This document shows positions 22,231 to 33,311 of a stretch of DNA of 64,000 nt, one piece after another. Under the pieces are notes generated by a model. It ran no database searches and had not been told where the DNA came from. It worked only from the letters and a program-made list of their open reading frames with translations. Each line of letters starts with the position of its first letter. Within the stretch, counting starts at the first letter, position 1. The DNA lies in assembly GCA_948144175.1 (NCBI GenBank), contig CANXME010000315.1, positions 1-64,000 of the forward strand. The letters run 5' to 3'. A program made the position numbers and the translations under genes. This DNA comes from Closterium sp. NIES-65. Lineage: Eukaryota > Streptophyta > Zygnematophyceae > Desmidiales > Closteriaceae.

Positions 22231-25200
22231 TCAAGAGGCACCCCCGGGCCCGGCAGCTCCAGTACTCTCAGTACGAGCACCTCTGCGACCCGTGGTACCA
22301 GCTCCCTCGGCAGCAACAGAACCTCCAGCACCCGCAGCACCCCCAGCTCCAGCAGCTCGCCTCCAGCGCCGGGCAAACCACTCACGCAGCTCCAGAGGAG
22401 AGAGCGGCTCGCGGCGCGAAGAACGGTCCGGAGAACCACCAGGAACAGAAGCAGCAGGCGCAGCACTCCCAGACGCAGTACCCCCAGGCTCAGCACCCCC
22501 AGGCCCAGCACCCCCAGGCTCAGCACCCCCAGGCTCAGCACCCCCAGGCTCAGCACCCCCAGTCTCAGCACCCCCAGGCTTAGCACCCCAAGGCACAGCA
22601 CCCCCAGGCTCAGCACCCCCAGTCTCAGCACCCCCAGGCTCAGCACCCCCAGGCTCAGCACCCCCAGTCTCAGCACCCCGAGGCTCCGCACCCGCAGCAG
22701 CACCAGAGTCACCAATGACCTCAACAGGCTCGACCGTGTCTACCTGAGACACACCTGAAGGGGCAGGACCCTGAGGGGGGAGGGGGTCTACCGGGGGGGG
22801 ACCTGGGACCAGGAAGAGGGGCGGCGGGGGGAGGGACGGAGTGCGGTAGGGGAAGAGCCGGTAGAAGGGAACCGACTCGTCGAACGTGACGTCCTGGGAG
22901 GACAGAACACGACGAGAGGTGGGGTGGTAAAACTGCCACCCAGGCGCGTCAGGGGGGAAACCTAGGAAGACGCAAGGAGCAGCACGAGGGGACAGCTTGT
23001 CCGCAGACAAGTCGCGGACAAACGCCCGAGATCCCCAGACACGGAACGCCGACGCATCGCCAACCTTCCCCGTCCACAGCAAAGCTGGGGAGGTCTCCGG
23101 TCTGGAGACCCTGGGCTGAAGGTTGATCTGATTCGTTGCGTACCGAACCACAAACGGCCACAGAAAATGGGGGGCAGCCGCATGGACCATGGACGTACGG
23201 GCGACGTCCATGACAATGCCGATGCGGCGCTCAGCAATCCCATTCTGCTGTGGAGAGTCCGGAAGCGTGAAGGTCTGGCGGATGCCTCGCGCCTGACAGT
23301 AGGTTCGCAGAAGGCCGGAGGAGAACTCTCCGCCTCTTTCCGAGTGCAGACGCAAAACAGGAAAGTCCGAGCCGAAGCTCCGCCTGAGCTGGAGACGAGC
23401 TGCGCGGATCCAGTCGATCAACACCTCAGTGACCTCACCCTTGCTGCGCAAGGGGAAGACTGTGGTGTAACGCGAGTAGTCGTCAACCACCAGCAGGAAG
23501 TAGCGCTCGTGACCCTGTCCACGGACGCGGGTTGGGCCCCACACGTCCATGTGAAGCGTCTGCATCGGGGCCTCTGTCGGAGGAAACTGGGAGGAGTGAG
23601 GGGTAGCCCGCAGGCGACCCTCGACAAAGGGGACACAGGGAGGGCCAGGCCCCGGAGGAAGGGGAGGGAGGGACCGGGGAAGACCAGAGACAAGAAGGCG
23701 AGAGGCCATGCCCCGGAGACGAGGCAGGGAGGGGTGACCCATGCGGTGGTGCCACAGGAGGGTCTCGTGGGACAGGAGGCGACACGAGCAGGGGGCAGAC
23801 TCAGGACCAGACCTGGACGCTGCAGTAAACACCTGACCCAACGTAGCTACCTGACCAGACGCAGGAGGAGGAGACGGAACAGTGAGTGTGTACAGGCTCG
23901 ACCCCGGCCCACGTGTGAACGTGGTCAAGTGTCGACCCGTGTCCGCGTCCGTGCAGTGGGTGTCCTGTCGGCGCGGAGGGGTGAACTGGTCAACCCCTGC
24001 ATTCTGTAGGTCAGCACCCGCCACCAAGTTCGTAGAGAACGAGGGGAGGTAGAGACCGGACAGAGAGCCAGACGGGACCGCAGGGCACGGAAGGACAGTG
24101 GAGTAGCGAGCCAGAACAGGACCCCCAGAGGGGTCCGCCAGGGAGACTGCCACTGGCCGACTAAGCGGCGTGAGTGTGGTGCGGTCTCGAAAGAAGGAGC
24201 GAGACGCTCCTGAGTCAAGAGTGAAGGTGAGAGAGGGCGGAGCCGACGCAGTACCTGAGAGAGCAGACTCACCAGCACCTGGGGACACAGACTCACTGGC
24301 ACCTAGAGCAGCAGCCTCAACAGCACCTGGAGCAGCAGCCTCAACAGCACCTAGAGCCGCAGTACCAATGCCCGGGTCGGGCGGGAAACACCGGTAACAG
24401 TCACCCTCCTCACTAATAGTCACAGCATACATGGCACGAAGAATAGCATCAAAGTCAAGATCAAAGATAGCTACTCCTGCCTTAGACAGCTGGTCCCAGC
24501 GAGGGATCTCAGAGGCGTCAGGAAACTGGCGGCGCCAAGCGTCAGTCAGGCGACCGAAGCAGCGCTGGGGGGAGTGTGGACCACCACACGGCTCACCCGC
24601 ACGGTCGCCAGTGCGCAGGACGTAGGTGCACGGACCAGTACCCCCACCCCTCTGACGTGCAGCGTACCACTCACGGAGCTGCTGCGGGGAGAGGGTCTCC
24701 TGACCACGCTGCTGCTGCTGGCGCTGACCACCACCGGAACCACTCCTCCGCGACGAGCCACGACCTCCGCCGCCGCCTCCTCCGCCGCCGCCGCCACCAC
24801 CCCCGCTGCCACCGCCACTCCCACCGTCGCCGCCGCCACCGCCGCCTCCGCCTCCACTCCCACCACCACCGCCGCTGCCGCCCCCGCCTCCACTGCCGCC
24901 GCTGACACCCCCACTCCCGCCACCACTCCCGCTCCCACCCTCACCTCCTCCGCTGCCCCCACCGCCGCCTCCACCGCCCCCGCCGCCTCCACCACCGCCC
25001 CTGCCCCCCTTGCCCTTGCCAGAGCGACGTCTCCCACCGGGGGCAGACGCCGCACCGACCGACTCAAAACCAACTAGGTCGGCCGTAGCAGCAGAGGCGA
25101 CAGAGGGCAGGAGGGGGGAGGGGGAACACCCCTCAAAGATGGGGGTGCGCGGGTCACCACGAGAGGCCCCTACATCGAGAATGCTCTTCTCGGCTGCTAG

Positions 25201-25428
25201 GAGGGACTTCTCGAGGAGGTCAACAGTGAGAGTGGTGGGGCAGACTGAGAGTAAGTCGTCCCTGACTCCGCGAAGAGAGTCAGGGAGGCGGGTGACAATG
25301 TAGTAGAGAGTGAAGTACTGGGGGGGGTGGGTTCTTGGCGCAGAACTCAGCAGGAAGCGCAGCGCGGAAGCGAGCGTCACTAGTGCGCAGGTGGGTAATG
25401 AGGTCGGCGACTGTGGCAAAAGAAGCAA
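22231..25428 (-). CDS. Copia gag-protease-integrase open frame
   Basis: A 1,065-codon open stretch and the longest element frame in the window. Order: end of gag with a Gly-rich tract (about residues 155-240), the Cys/His segment GEPCGGPHSPQRCFGRL, the protease motif TLDSGASRSFFRD, pre-integrase ETLLWHHRMGHPSLPRL, integrase with YFLLVVDDYSRYT, HSERGGEF and QQNGIAERRIG, then a linker of some 20 pentads GGAEP/GGAET. The gag start lies outside this frame at 25,793. Fossil. Confidence 0.85.
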   Translation of the reverse strand: MLLLPQSPTSLPTCALVTLASALRFLLSSAPRTHPPQYFTLYYIVTRLPDSLRGVRDDLLSVCPTTLTVDLLEKSLLAAEKSILDVGASRGDPRTPIFEGCSPSPLLPSVASAATADLVGFESVGAASAPGGRRRSGKGKGGRGGGGGGGGGGGGGGGSGGGEGGSGSGGGSGGVSGGSGGGGGSGGGGGSGGGGGGGGGDGGSGGGSGGGGGGGGGGGGGGRGSSRRSGSGGGQRQQQQRGQETLSPQQLREWYAARQRGGGTGPCTYVLRTGDRAGEPCGGPHSPQRCFGRLTDAWRRQFPDASEIPRWDQLSKAGVAIFDLDFDAILRAMYAVTISEEGDCYRCFPPDPGIGTAALGAVEAAAPGAVEAAALGASESVSPGAGESALSGTASAPPSLTFTLDSGASRSFFRDRTTLTPLSRPVAVSLADPSGGPVLARYSTVLPCPAVPSGSLSGLYLPSFSTNLVAGADLQNAGVDQFTPPRRQDTHCTDADTGRHLTTFTRGPGSSLYTLTVPSPPPASGQVATLGQVFTAASRSGPESAPCSCRLLSHETLLWHHRMGHPSLPRLRGMASRLLVSGLPRSLPPLPPGPGPPCVPFVEGRLRATPHSSQFPPTEAPMQTLHMDVWGPTRVRGQGHERYFLLVVDDYSRYTTVFPLRSKGEVTEVLIDWIRAARLQLRRSFGSDFPVLRLHSERGGEFSSGLLRTYCQARGIRQTFTLPDSPQQNGIAERRIGIVMDVARTSMVHAAAPHFLWPFVVRYATNQINLQPRVSRPETSPALLWTGKVGDASAFRVWGSRAFVRDLSADKLSPRAAPCVFLGFPPDAPGWQFYHPTSRRVLSSQDVTFDESVPFYRLFPYRTPSLPPPPLFLVPGPPPVDPLPPQGPAPSGVSQVDTVEPVEVIGDSGAAAGAEPRGAETGGAEPGGAEPGGAETGGAEPGGAVPWGAKPGGAETGGAEPGGAEPGGAEPGGAGPGGAEPGGTASGSAAPAASVPGGSPDRSSRREPLSPLELREWFARRWRRAAGAGGAAGAGGSVAAEGAGTTGRRGARTESTGAAGPGGAS
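22440..22700 (-). repeat. 15-bp repeats encoding GGAEP pentads
   Basis: Tandem 15-bp units CCCCCAGGCTCAGCA (plus strand) encode the pentapeptide GGAEP or GGAET on the minus strand, between integrase and RT. The same linker array recurs in the related elements at about 9,640-9,800, 15,520-15,660 and 31,790-32,030. Confidence 0.8.
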
Positions 25429-25793
25429 GGTCGGGAAAGAGGTACGGTAGCATGAGGCGGCTCAGTGCAGCAGTGGCAGGGGTGGAGTAGCGTGCAATAA
25501 CTGCGTCGTACAAGGTCTGAGCACTCTTGTACGACCCAAAGTGTGCACGCTCAGAGGGAGGGAGGTGGCAACGCACAGCAAGACGTGCAGCAGCATCGCG
25601 TGTGGCCCACTGTGAGCGAACAGTGGCATCCTCAGTAGCAGCAGGGGCGGGAGAGGCACCAGAGGTGAGATCAAAGAGAGAGAGGCCGTCAGCTCTGTCG
25701 CACTGTAGGAAAAGCAGCAGGTCGTCTACCTACACGTCAAAGTCGATGGCTCTGCCCTCAGCGTCAAAGGTGAGGACACTGGGGGTAGCCATG

Positions 25794-26740
25794 ACAGCAG
25801 TAGGGTGAGGGCAGTGCGCAGAGTAAAACTCAGTGCTCACCAGACAGGGCAGTGCAGGCGGCTCGGGCGGCTCGGGTGGCTCGGGCGGCTCGGCGGCTCG
25901 GCTGCTGGGCGGCTCGGGCGGCTCGGGCGGCTCGGCTGCTGGGGCGGCTCGGCTGCTGGGGCGGCCCGGCTGCTGGGGCGGCTCGGCTGCTGGGGCGGCT
26001 CGGCTGCTGGGGCGGCTCGGCTGCTGGGGCGGCGCAGATGCTGGGGCGGCGGGGCCGGGAGATGCAGTTGCGGGGCCGGGAGATGCAGTGGCGGGGCCGT
26101 CAGGGGTAGTGGCGGGGCCGGTAGGTGAAGCGGCGGGGCCGTCAGGTACAGCAGCGGGGCCGGCAGGTGAGACGGCGGGGCCTGCAGGTGCAGTAGCGGG
26201 GCCGTCAGGGGTAGCGGCGGGGCCGGTAGGTGCAGTGGCGGGGCCGTCAGGGGGGACGGCGAGGCCGTCAGGTGCAGTGGCGGGGCCGTCGGAGGGGATG
26301 GCGGGGCCGTCAGGTGCAGCGGCGGGGCCGTCTGAAGCAGCGGCGGGGCCGGCAGAGGGGACAGCGGGGCCGTCGGGTGCAGCGGCGGGGCCGGCAGAGG
26401 GGACGGCGGGGCCGTCAAGCGCAGCGGAGGGGCCGGTAGAGGGGACGGCGGGGCCGTCGCAGGCGATCGCGGGGCCGTCAGAGACGGCGCCGGCGTCGCG
26501 AGGGTCAGAGGGGGGGCGGCGCGCGACTGGAGGGCGGCACGCGCGACGCGGCGCGGCCTTCTAGGGGCGGCGCGACGAGGCCGCGTAGGTGGCGCGCCAA
26601 AAATTCGCGGGCGGCTCGACGCGATCGGGCCGCCAAAGGAAAAAAAAAAAGGGCCGAGCGCGACTCGGGCTAGGGCAGAGCGCGCTCCGGGCAGGACGGA
26701 ATAGTAGATGGGCCCTAGGAACAGTTCCCACTAGGGAACC
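25794..26740 (-). repeat. Tandem-repeat 5' leader of the copia element
   Basis: Two arrays lie between the primer site and gag: 17-bp GCTGCTGGGGCGGCTCG-type units (about 25,860-26,040) and 21-30-bp units around GCGGGGCCGTCAGGTGCAG (26,040-26,470). Not coding. Confidence 0.7.
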
Positions 26741-26752
26741 TGCTCGATACCA

Positions 26753-26886
26753 TGTTGAGATAGAGGCGAGGAATGGTGCACTATGAAATGAAACAAGTAC
26801 AAGTACCAACCCTAATTGGGTTGTACCCCCTATGGGCTACCCCACTACAGCCTACATATATGCATCAGCAATGTAATCATCTGACA
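26753..26886 (-). repeat. 5' LTR of the best preserved copia element
   Basis: 134 bp, TGTCAGATGA...ATCTCAACA on the minus strand, followed by the primer site TGGTATCGAGCA. Confidence 0.85.
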
Positions 26887-28862
26887 TGTATCAAAACGGA
26901 AAAATATTAAAAATCGTCAGCCAGTAGGAGATCGTTTCCGCACACCAAAATGCTCTCTGATTGGTTCACAGTGTACGCTCATGTGCGGCGATTTTAATAT
27001 GATCCGACGGCTGTGGTTCGAGTACGATAACTACCACACCAGCATGTTTGAGTTTCATCTATAGTACGCCACATGCCATGTGGCGTGTCGTGACACTTTC
27101 GTGTAGGTTGCTCAGGAGTGACGTTTTCCACCCCCCTAGTTGCTTTACCGTATATCTCACAATTGCATCAAAGTGTACAGTTTGTGTTGGGAATGTGACG
27201 GGAAAGTCACTTCGGAAGTTACTGACACTACCACAGTTTTCAACTAAGACTTTTTTCTTGCGCGGACAATGCAACTGGAAAGTTACGAAACAGAAACTTT
27301 TAGGTTTTTTTTTCGCACTTCCCTTTTCCGAGATGGTGGTTCTGCGAACCACACTAACTATGGCAGGATAAAGCGGATCGACGGCGGTGGCGTGTTGAAA
27401 GCATCTAGTGAATGAGCAAGGAAGCTACGACGTTGCTTAAGAGTGTGGTTTACGGCAAGAGAAACAAAGGCGTTGTTCTGTAGGCGTTAAATTTTCCAAA
27501 AACTGGGTCTGCAGAATCTTCATTGATAAGTGGTCTTCTGCCTATCAAGGTTTGATGATAAGAAAGGTCCTGCCGAACTTGTTTGCGCCAAGTTTAACGC
27601 TTCAGCCTGCAGAACGCCACTTTTGGGGCGCACGAATTTTATGTCTGCAGGTTCGAAGTTGTTGCTTCGCCGGGCAAATGGTCGCACAACTAGTGCGGTG
27701 CTATTTCTACCTCGGGAGCTAGCATCAGCCTCCGCACATGTTATGCGAGCCAGCAACATCCATGCAACGCAACTAGCATGAATGCGCCTAGAAAATGCAC
27801 GGAAGGCTACCGCGGTCAAATTGGTGCCGAACCCTAAACGCCTGCAGAACAACGCCAAGGAGAAAGGAATGGAAGGAGGGAGGAAGAAATCGACCAGGAA
27901 GAAGTGAGGGTATCGTTCTGTTGCCATATTCGAGATGCTTGACCCCCTGAGGAATATTCTAGGAAGGCATGTGACTGAGCTTAAAGCCCATGTCGAGCCT
28001 CCCAACTCGTTATTGTGTACCAAACCTGGTAGCATTTCTTGTGCGCCCAAGGGTTCAAGAACGCATCACCGCTAGTGCTTTCAGACCTTACTAGGAAATT
28101 TCTGTTCCAGGCAAACTGGAGGCACCGCTCGTCCGAACCCTGTCCGCCCAACCTAGGTAGAATGAGGGGGCGCACAAGCAATAACGGGCAGATCTGAACG
28201 CCCGATTTTGGGAAACTTTGCGATGAAATCACTCACCAGAAAAACATACCAAACAAGAGGCAAGGGTGAACCCAAAGGTTGAAGATTTGAGAGTGGTTGG
28301 GATGAAACACTTTGAGCATCCTGGGCAGACTGGGCATGGTGAACGGAAAAAACATGGGCTGTTGGCAAAACCGTTTTGTCATTAGCAGCAGACTTCGCCG
28401 ACCCCCGCGGAAGGGTTGACCCCTTCAAGGGAAACCCATCCCACAGTGCTTGTGCGGGAGGCCCGAACTGCTCATGCGAAAACAGAACGATACCGAGGAG
28501 AAAGTGTTTGACGTGGGTCAACTGTGGCGTGTTCAACAAGGAACCAAATGCGGACTTCAGGCGCGTTCGACAAAGGTGGAGAAGGTTGCGTGTGCGACGC
28601 GGGGTGAAATGAGGCGTCACGTAACGTGTTGGACACGTTTGGTTACTTAGCTCATTTGTGTACCTTGCTTGAACCTAAATATTTGTTGTACCAGGTTGTT
28701 GAAGTAACACTTTGAAAAAATCTCTCGCTTCAAACATTGTGGTCCTCTCTGATTGATTGAAATTTCTAGCACTTGGTTGAGATTTGCGTCTAACTTCAGT
28801 GAAGCCTCCAAATACACGATGGCATCTCATTTATCTCTCTTACAGGCTAAAAACAGAAGTTT
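26887..28862. other. Spacer between copia elements, no gene recognised
   Basis: About 2 kb of moderate GC. The longest frames (27,520-28,050 and 28,153-28,620, minus strand) resemble no family I know and have no clear start or splice context, so I do not call them genes. Confidence 0.4.
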
Positions 28863-28993
28863 TGTTAGATTTGAACAAGAGTGAATGCACTAGGAAAGTG
28901 TTGGGTACAAGTAGGAAACCCTAAATTTACTGCACCCCATAATAACTACCCCACTACAGCCAAAACAAACTGTAGCAGATATAATATTTGACA
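28863..28993 (-). repeat. 3' LTR
   Basis: 131 bp, TG...CA, about 91% identical to 35,680-35,810, next to the polypurine tract. Confidence 0.85.
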
Positions 28994-29229
28994 CACCCCC
29001 ATAGGCAAAGTAAGGGAGAGCAAGGAGTCACAAGACCAGTCAGGAAAGGCAAAGCAAGCTCAGGGTGGATCACAACGTCACCACACACTCTGAGCACAAG
29101 CAAAGGGCCACAAGGCCAGTTCACATGCAGAGGCATGTATGCAACACAAACAGCACAGTGATCTCTACCGAACAAGGCAAGCATGCAGGTATATATATAG
29201 ATCACACTACAAGCAAAGCCTACAGCAAG

Positions 29230-30740
29230 TGAGGAAAAGTGGGCACAAGCTCTAGCATAGTGCAGAAACGCTGATGATCACCAGACTGAAGTGCCTTGGT
29301 GAATATATCAGCAGTGTTGGCCCAAATGGCCACGTAACGCAGACGAAGCTGACCACGCTGCTGCAACTCTCGAGCCAAGAAGTAACGCAGAGCGATGTGC
29401 TTTGTTCTGTGATCCAGACTGTGCTCCTCACACAAGGCAATGGTAGCCTTGTTGCGTAGATCTCAGCCTCACAACTGGAGCTGAGAACTGAAGACGAGCG
29501 TGTAGAACACCAAGAAACTGAACCAGAGCCAAGGGTGAAGGTGTAACCCTGTGACGACCGCTGTGTAGCCTGGTCGTCAACCCAAGAAGCGTCTGAGAGC
29601 CCAGTGAGAACAACTGAGCTCCTCCCTCCAAGTACGAGCCCCATGCCTGATGTACTGCACAAATAGCGCAGTAACCTCTTAGCAGCATCCCAGTGCACCT
29701 TTCGGTGCCGACCAGGAGCCACGTAGCAAGCCAGAAGGCCAAGAGGGTATGCGAGGTCAGGTTGAGTGCAAGTCATCAGGTACATGAGGCAGCCAACTAG
29801 CTCTGGGTACGGACCACTCGGCTCTACGAAATCGTCCGAAGGTGCAGCTGAGAGCGAGTGACCTGTAGCCAGAGGAGTGGCCTGTGCTGAGGACCAGGTG
29901 AAGCCGAAGCGCTGAAGGACCTGCTGCACCATGTGTGACTAAGTCAGTGTGATGGTGCGACGTGCTCTGTCCCGGGTGATCTGCAAGCCAAGGTAGCTAC
30001 GCAGTTCACCCAGGTCAGTGCAGGTGTGTCTCTTCTGCAGCTCTGACTTCACCAGGGCGAGAGCCTCAGTGTCAGCAGTGGCAAAGACCAAGTTGTAGAC
30101 GTACACGAGGATGTAGAACGGCGGCAGCGAAGTGTCGGTGCGCAGAAACAGCGACGGGTCAGCAGTAGACGGCGCGAACCCAAGAGGTGCAAGTGTAGTC
30201 CTCAGTGTGTCGTGCCACTCACGTGGCGCATGGCGAAGACCGTAGACCGGCCGCCGGAGGCTCCACTGGGTACCAAGAGGGAACGACCCAGTGAAGCCAG
30301 GAGGGCGGCGCAGCCAGATCTCCTCGTGCAGGCTGCCCTGCAAGAGAGCTGTGCTGAAGTCAAGAGAGTGAAGCTCATAGTCACGCTGAGCGGCAACGTG
30401 CACTAGCACCCAAAGAGTGGTCATCTTCGAGGTGGGGGAGAAGGTCTGGAAGAAGTCTACTCCCTCACGCTGACTGAAGCCTCGAGCAACGTAACGAGCC
30501 TTGAAGATAGGCGGAGAACCTGGCGGCCGCTTCACCCTGAAAATCCACATGCCATTGACAATGTTCGCCCCAAGGGGGGGAACCTCGTCAACGTAAGTGC
30601 CAGTGGACTTCTAGGTTGCCATCTCTGCGTCCATGGCTGCCTGCCACTGAGAGGAGTGCTCACCCGCGATCGCCTCAGCGTAAGAGCGCGGGGTCGGGAT
30701 GTCTGGTGCATCCGGGTCTCCCTCAGGGGCAATCACCATG
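29230..30740 (-). pseudogene. RT and RNase H region of the 28.9-35.8 kb copia element
   Basis: RT motifs FKARYVARGFSQREGVDFF, LDFSTALLQGSLHEEIW and YILVYVYNLVFATAD are followed by RNase H (YLMTCTQPDLAYPLG, SCEAEIYAT). Fossil, broken. Confidence 0.75.
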
Positions 30741-31107
30741 GACACGAGATGAGGTACAACGGCGGCAAAGCACTCTAACTCCTCCTGCCTATCCTCAAGG
30801 ACGTCCGTGCCAAGAGCACACTCACCCCCGACGGACGGAGGACAGACAGACTCACACTCAGACTCAATGACAAGACTCGCAGCGTAGTCTAGACGACAGT
30901 GAGCAGCAAAGTCGACAAGCTCAGCAACTAAGGCAGACGCAGCAGCTGACTCAAAGGAAGGGTCAGTGACAGCAGATGCCAGGAGACACATGACAGTAGA
31001 ACTAGCAGCACGAAGAGAGTCAGACTCCAGGTCAGCAAGGGCAGGAACAGAGGACGCAGGAGGAGAAGGCAGAGGGACACGCTGTGAAGCAGTGGAAGGA
31101 CGAAGTG

Positions 31108-32652
31108 TCATCTGGTGAGTGCCTGGGACAGAAGGAGGATGCTGACGCGAGACACGACGACCAGTGCGAGCAGCACGAACAGGTGACGCAGAACGAGACT
31201 CAGGCAACACAGGACGAGACGCAGGCTCACGACGCTCCGTAAGACCTCCTGTCGGACCAGTGTAGGGAGAAGGACCAGGGAGTGGCGAGGCACGCTGTAA
31301 CTATGACTGCGACTGGACAGGCGCAGGACAAGGAGGAGGCGGCTGACCAAGAACCTGCTGAAGGAGCGGAACGAAGTACGGCCGCGGCCGTGAAGCGCCC
31401 CTAGAACCAGCAGATAGAGAGCACCAGAACTCCTAGCAGCAGCTCCAACCCCTGCAGCACCACCAGCAGCTCCAGTAGCGCCAACTCCAGGACCCCCAGT
31501 AGCACCAGCTCCAGCCGCACCGTCGGCTCCAATACCAGTAGCACCTCCAGCAGCTCCAGTAGTACCCTCAATCCCAGCAGCTCCAGTACCACCAGTACGA
31601 GCACCTCCTGGACCAGTGGCTCCAGCACCTCCAGCGCCAACCCCAGGGTCAGCAGCTACACCAACTCCAGTAGGCCCAGCGTCCTCAGCTCCAGCTCCAG
31701 TAGCACCTCCAGCGCCTACAGCACCACGGCGGTGGCGACAGTACCGAGAGTACCACTCACGCAGTTGCTGGGAAGAGAGAGCGCCCCCAGGCACAGCAAC
31801 CCCAAGCTCAGGACCTCCAGGCTCAGCACCCCCAGGCATAGCACCCGCAGCCTCCGCACCCCCAGGCTCAGCACCCGCAGTCTCCGCACCCCCAGGCTCA
31901 GCACCTGCAGTCTCCACACCCCCAGGCTCAGCACCCCCAGTCTCCGCACTCCCAGGCCCAGCTCCCCCAGTCTCAGTACCCCCAGACCCAGGACCACCAA
32001 GCTCAGCACGCTTTGGCTCAGCACGCTTAGGACCTCGCGCAGGACCAGAGTCGACAGCTACCTCGACAGGCTCGACCGGGTCTACCTGGGAAACACCTAA
32101 GGGAGCAGGACCCTTGGGAGGCAGGGGGTCTACCGAAGCAGCACGTGGCGTGAGGAAGAGCGGCGGAGGGGGGAGCGGGGCAGTGCGGTAGGGGAAGAGA
32201 CGGTAAAAGGGGACCGACTCGTCAAACGTGACGTCCTGAGAGGGGAAGACACGGCGCGAGGTGGGGTGATAAAACTGCCAGCCAGGCGCGTCAGGGACAA
32301 TGCCCAGGAAGACACAAGGAACGGCGCGGGAGGAGAGCTTGTCCGCGGACGTTTCACGGACAAAGGCATGAGAACCCCAGATCCGGAACACGGACGCATC
32401 GCCAACCTCTCCCGTCCAACGCAGTGTCGGCGAGGTCTGCGGAATGGAGACACGGGGCCAGAGGTTGAGCTGATGCACGGCATATCGGACCGCAAACGGC
32501 CACAGAAAATGGGGGGCAGCCGCATGGATCAAGGAGGTATGAGCGACCTCCATGACCAAGCCAATGCGGCGCTCAGCAACCCCATTCTGCTGCGGAGAGG
32601 CCGGAAGTGTGAACATCTGGCGAATGCCCTCCCCCTGACAGAAGGCCTCCAA
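31108..32652 (-). pseudogene. Integrase C-terminal and linker frame
   Basis: A 514-codon open stretch. It begins at integrase (QQNGVAERRIGLVMEVAHTS), continues through FRIWGSHAFVRE and FLGIVPDAPGWQFYHPTSRR, then a Gly/Ala/Glu/Pro pentad linker. Part of the element at 28,863-35,810. Fossil. Confidence 0.75.
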
Positions 32653-33311
32653 TAGGCCGGGGAAAACTCACCACCTCTGTCAGAGTGCAGTCGCAGGACG
32701 GGAAGGTCCGTGCAAAGGCGCCTCTCCAGCTGGAGACGGGTAGTGCGGATCCAAGGGATCAAGACAGCAGGGACCTCTCCCTTGGTGCGCAAAGGGAAGA
32801 CCGTGGTGTAACGCGTGTAGTCGTCAACTACCACCAGGAAGTAGCGCTCTCCGCCCTGTCCACCGACGCGGGCTGGGCCCCACACATCCATGTGAAGGGT
32901 CTGCAGAGGTGCCTCCGTCAGGGGGAACTTAGAGGAGTGGGGGGTGGCACGCTGCCGCCCCTCAACACAGGGAAGACAAAGAGGGGCAGGGGACGGTGGC
33001 AGGGGAGGCAGTGACCTGGGGAGACCAGAGACAAGGAAACGAGACTGCATGCCACAAAGGCGCTGCATCAAAGGGTGCCCAAGGCGGTGGTGCGAGAGGA
33101 CCGTCCGGTGCGACAAGGCGCGACACGAGCAGGGGGCGGACAGCTGACCTGACGCAGACGCAGACGCAGCTACCTGAGGAGACTCAGTGGTCAGTGTATA
33201 CAAGTCCGACCCCGGCTGCCGAGTGAAGGTAGCCAGGTGACGACCCGTCTGGGCACACGTGCAGTGTGTCACACGCTCATAGGCAGGGGTGAACTGGTGA
33301 ACACCCGCGTC

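Larger units (their letters stand above)
19423..26886 (-). mobile_element. Ty1/copia element, best preserved copy
   Basis: A 7.5-kb minus-strand copia element. Parts: 5' LTR 26,753-26,886; primer site TGGTATCGAGCA at 26,741-26,752; tandem-repeat leader 25,794-26,740; gag from 25,793; protease, integrase and linker in one open frame to about 22,231; RT 21,792-20,566; RNase H 20,451-19,774; polypurine tract beside 19,554; 3' LTR 19,423-19,553. The inner 97 bp of the LTRs look identical, which suggests a fairly recent insertion, but the outermost 35 or so bases differ and no target duplication is visible. Nearly whole, with about three or four breaks. Confidence 0.85.

Noticed and set aside
25805-26564. 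Gly/Ala/Pro-rich plus-strand frame resembling a structural protein
   Set aside because: It lies antisense to the 5' leader of a copia element and consists of its tandem arrays.
27520-28620. Medium-length minus-strand frames between copia elements
   Set aside because: No recognisable domain, no convincing start or splice context, and unlike the codon pattern of the host genes; not called as genes.
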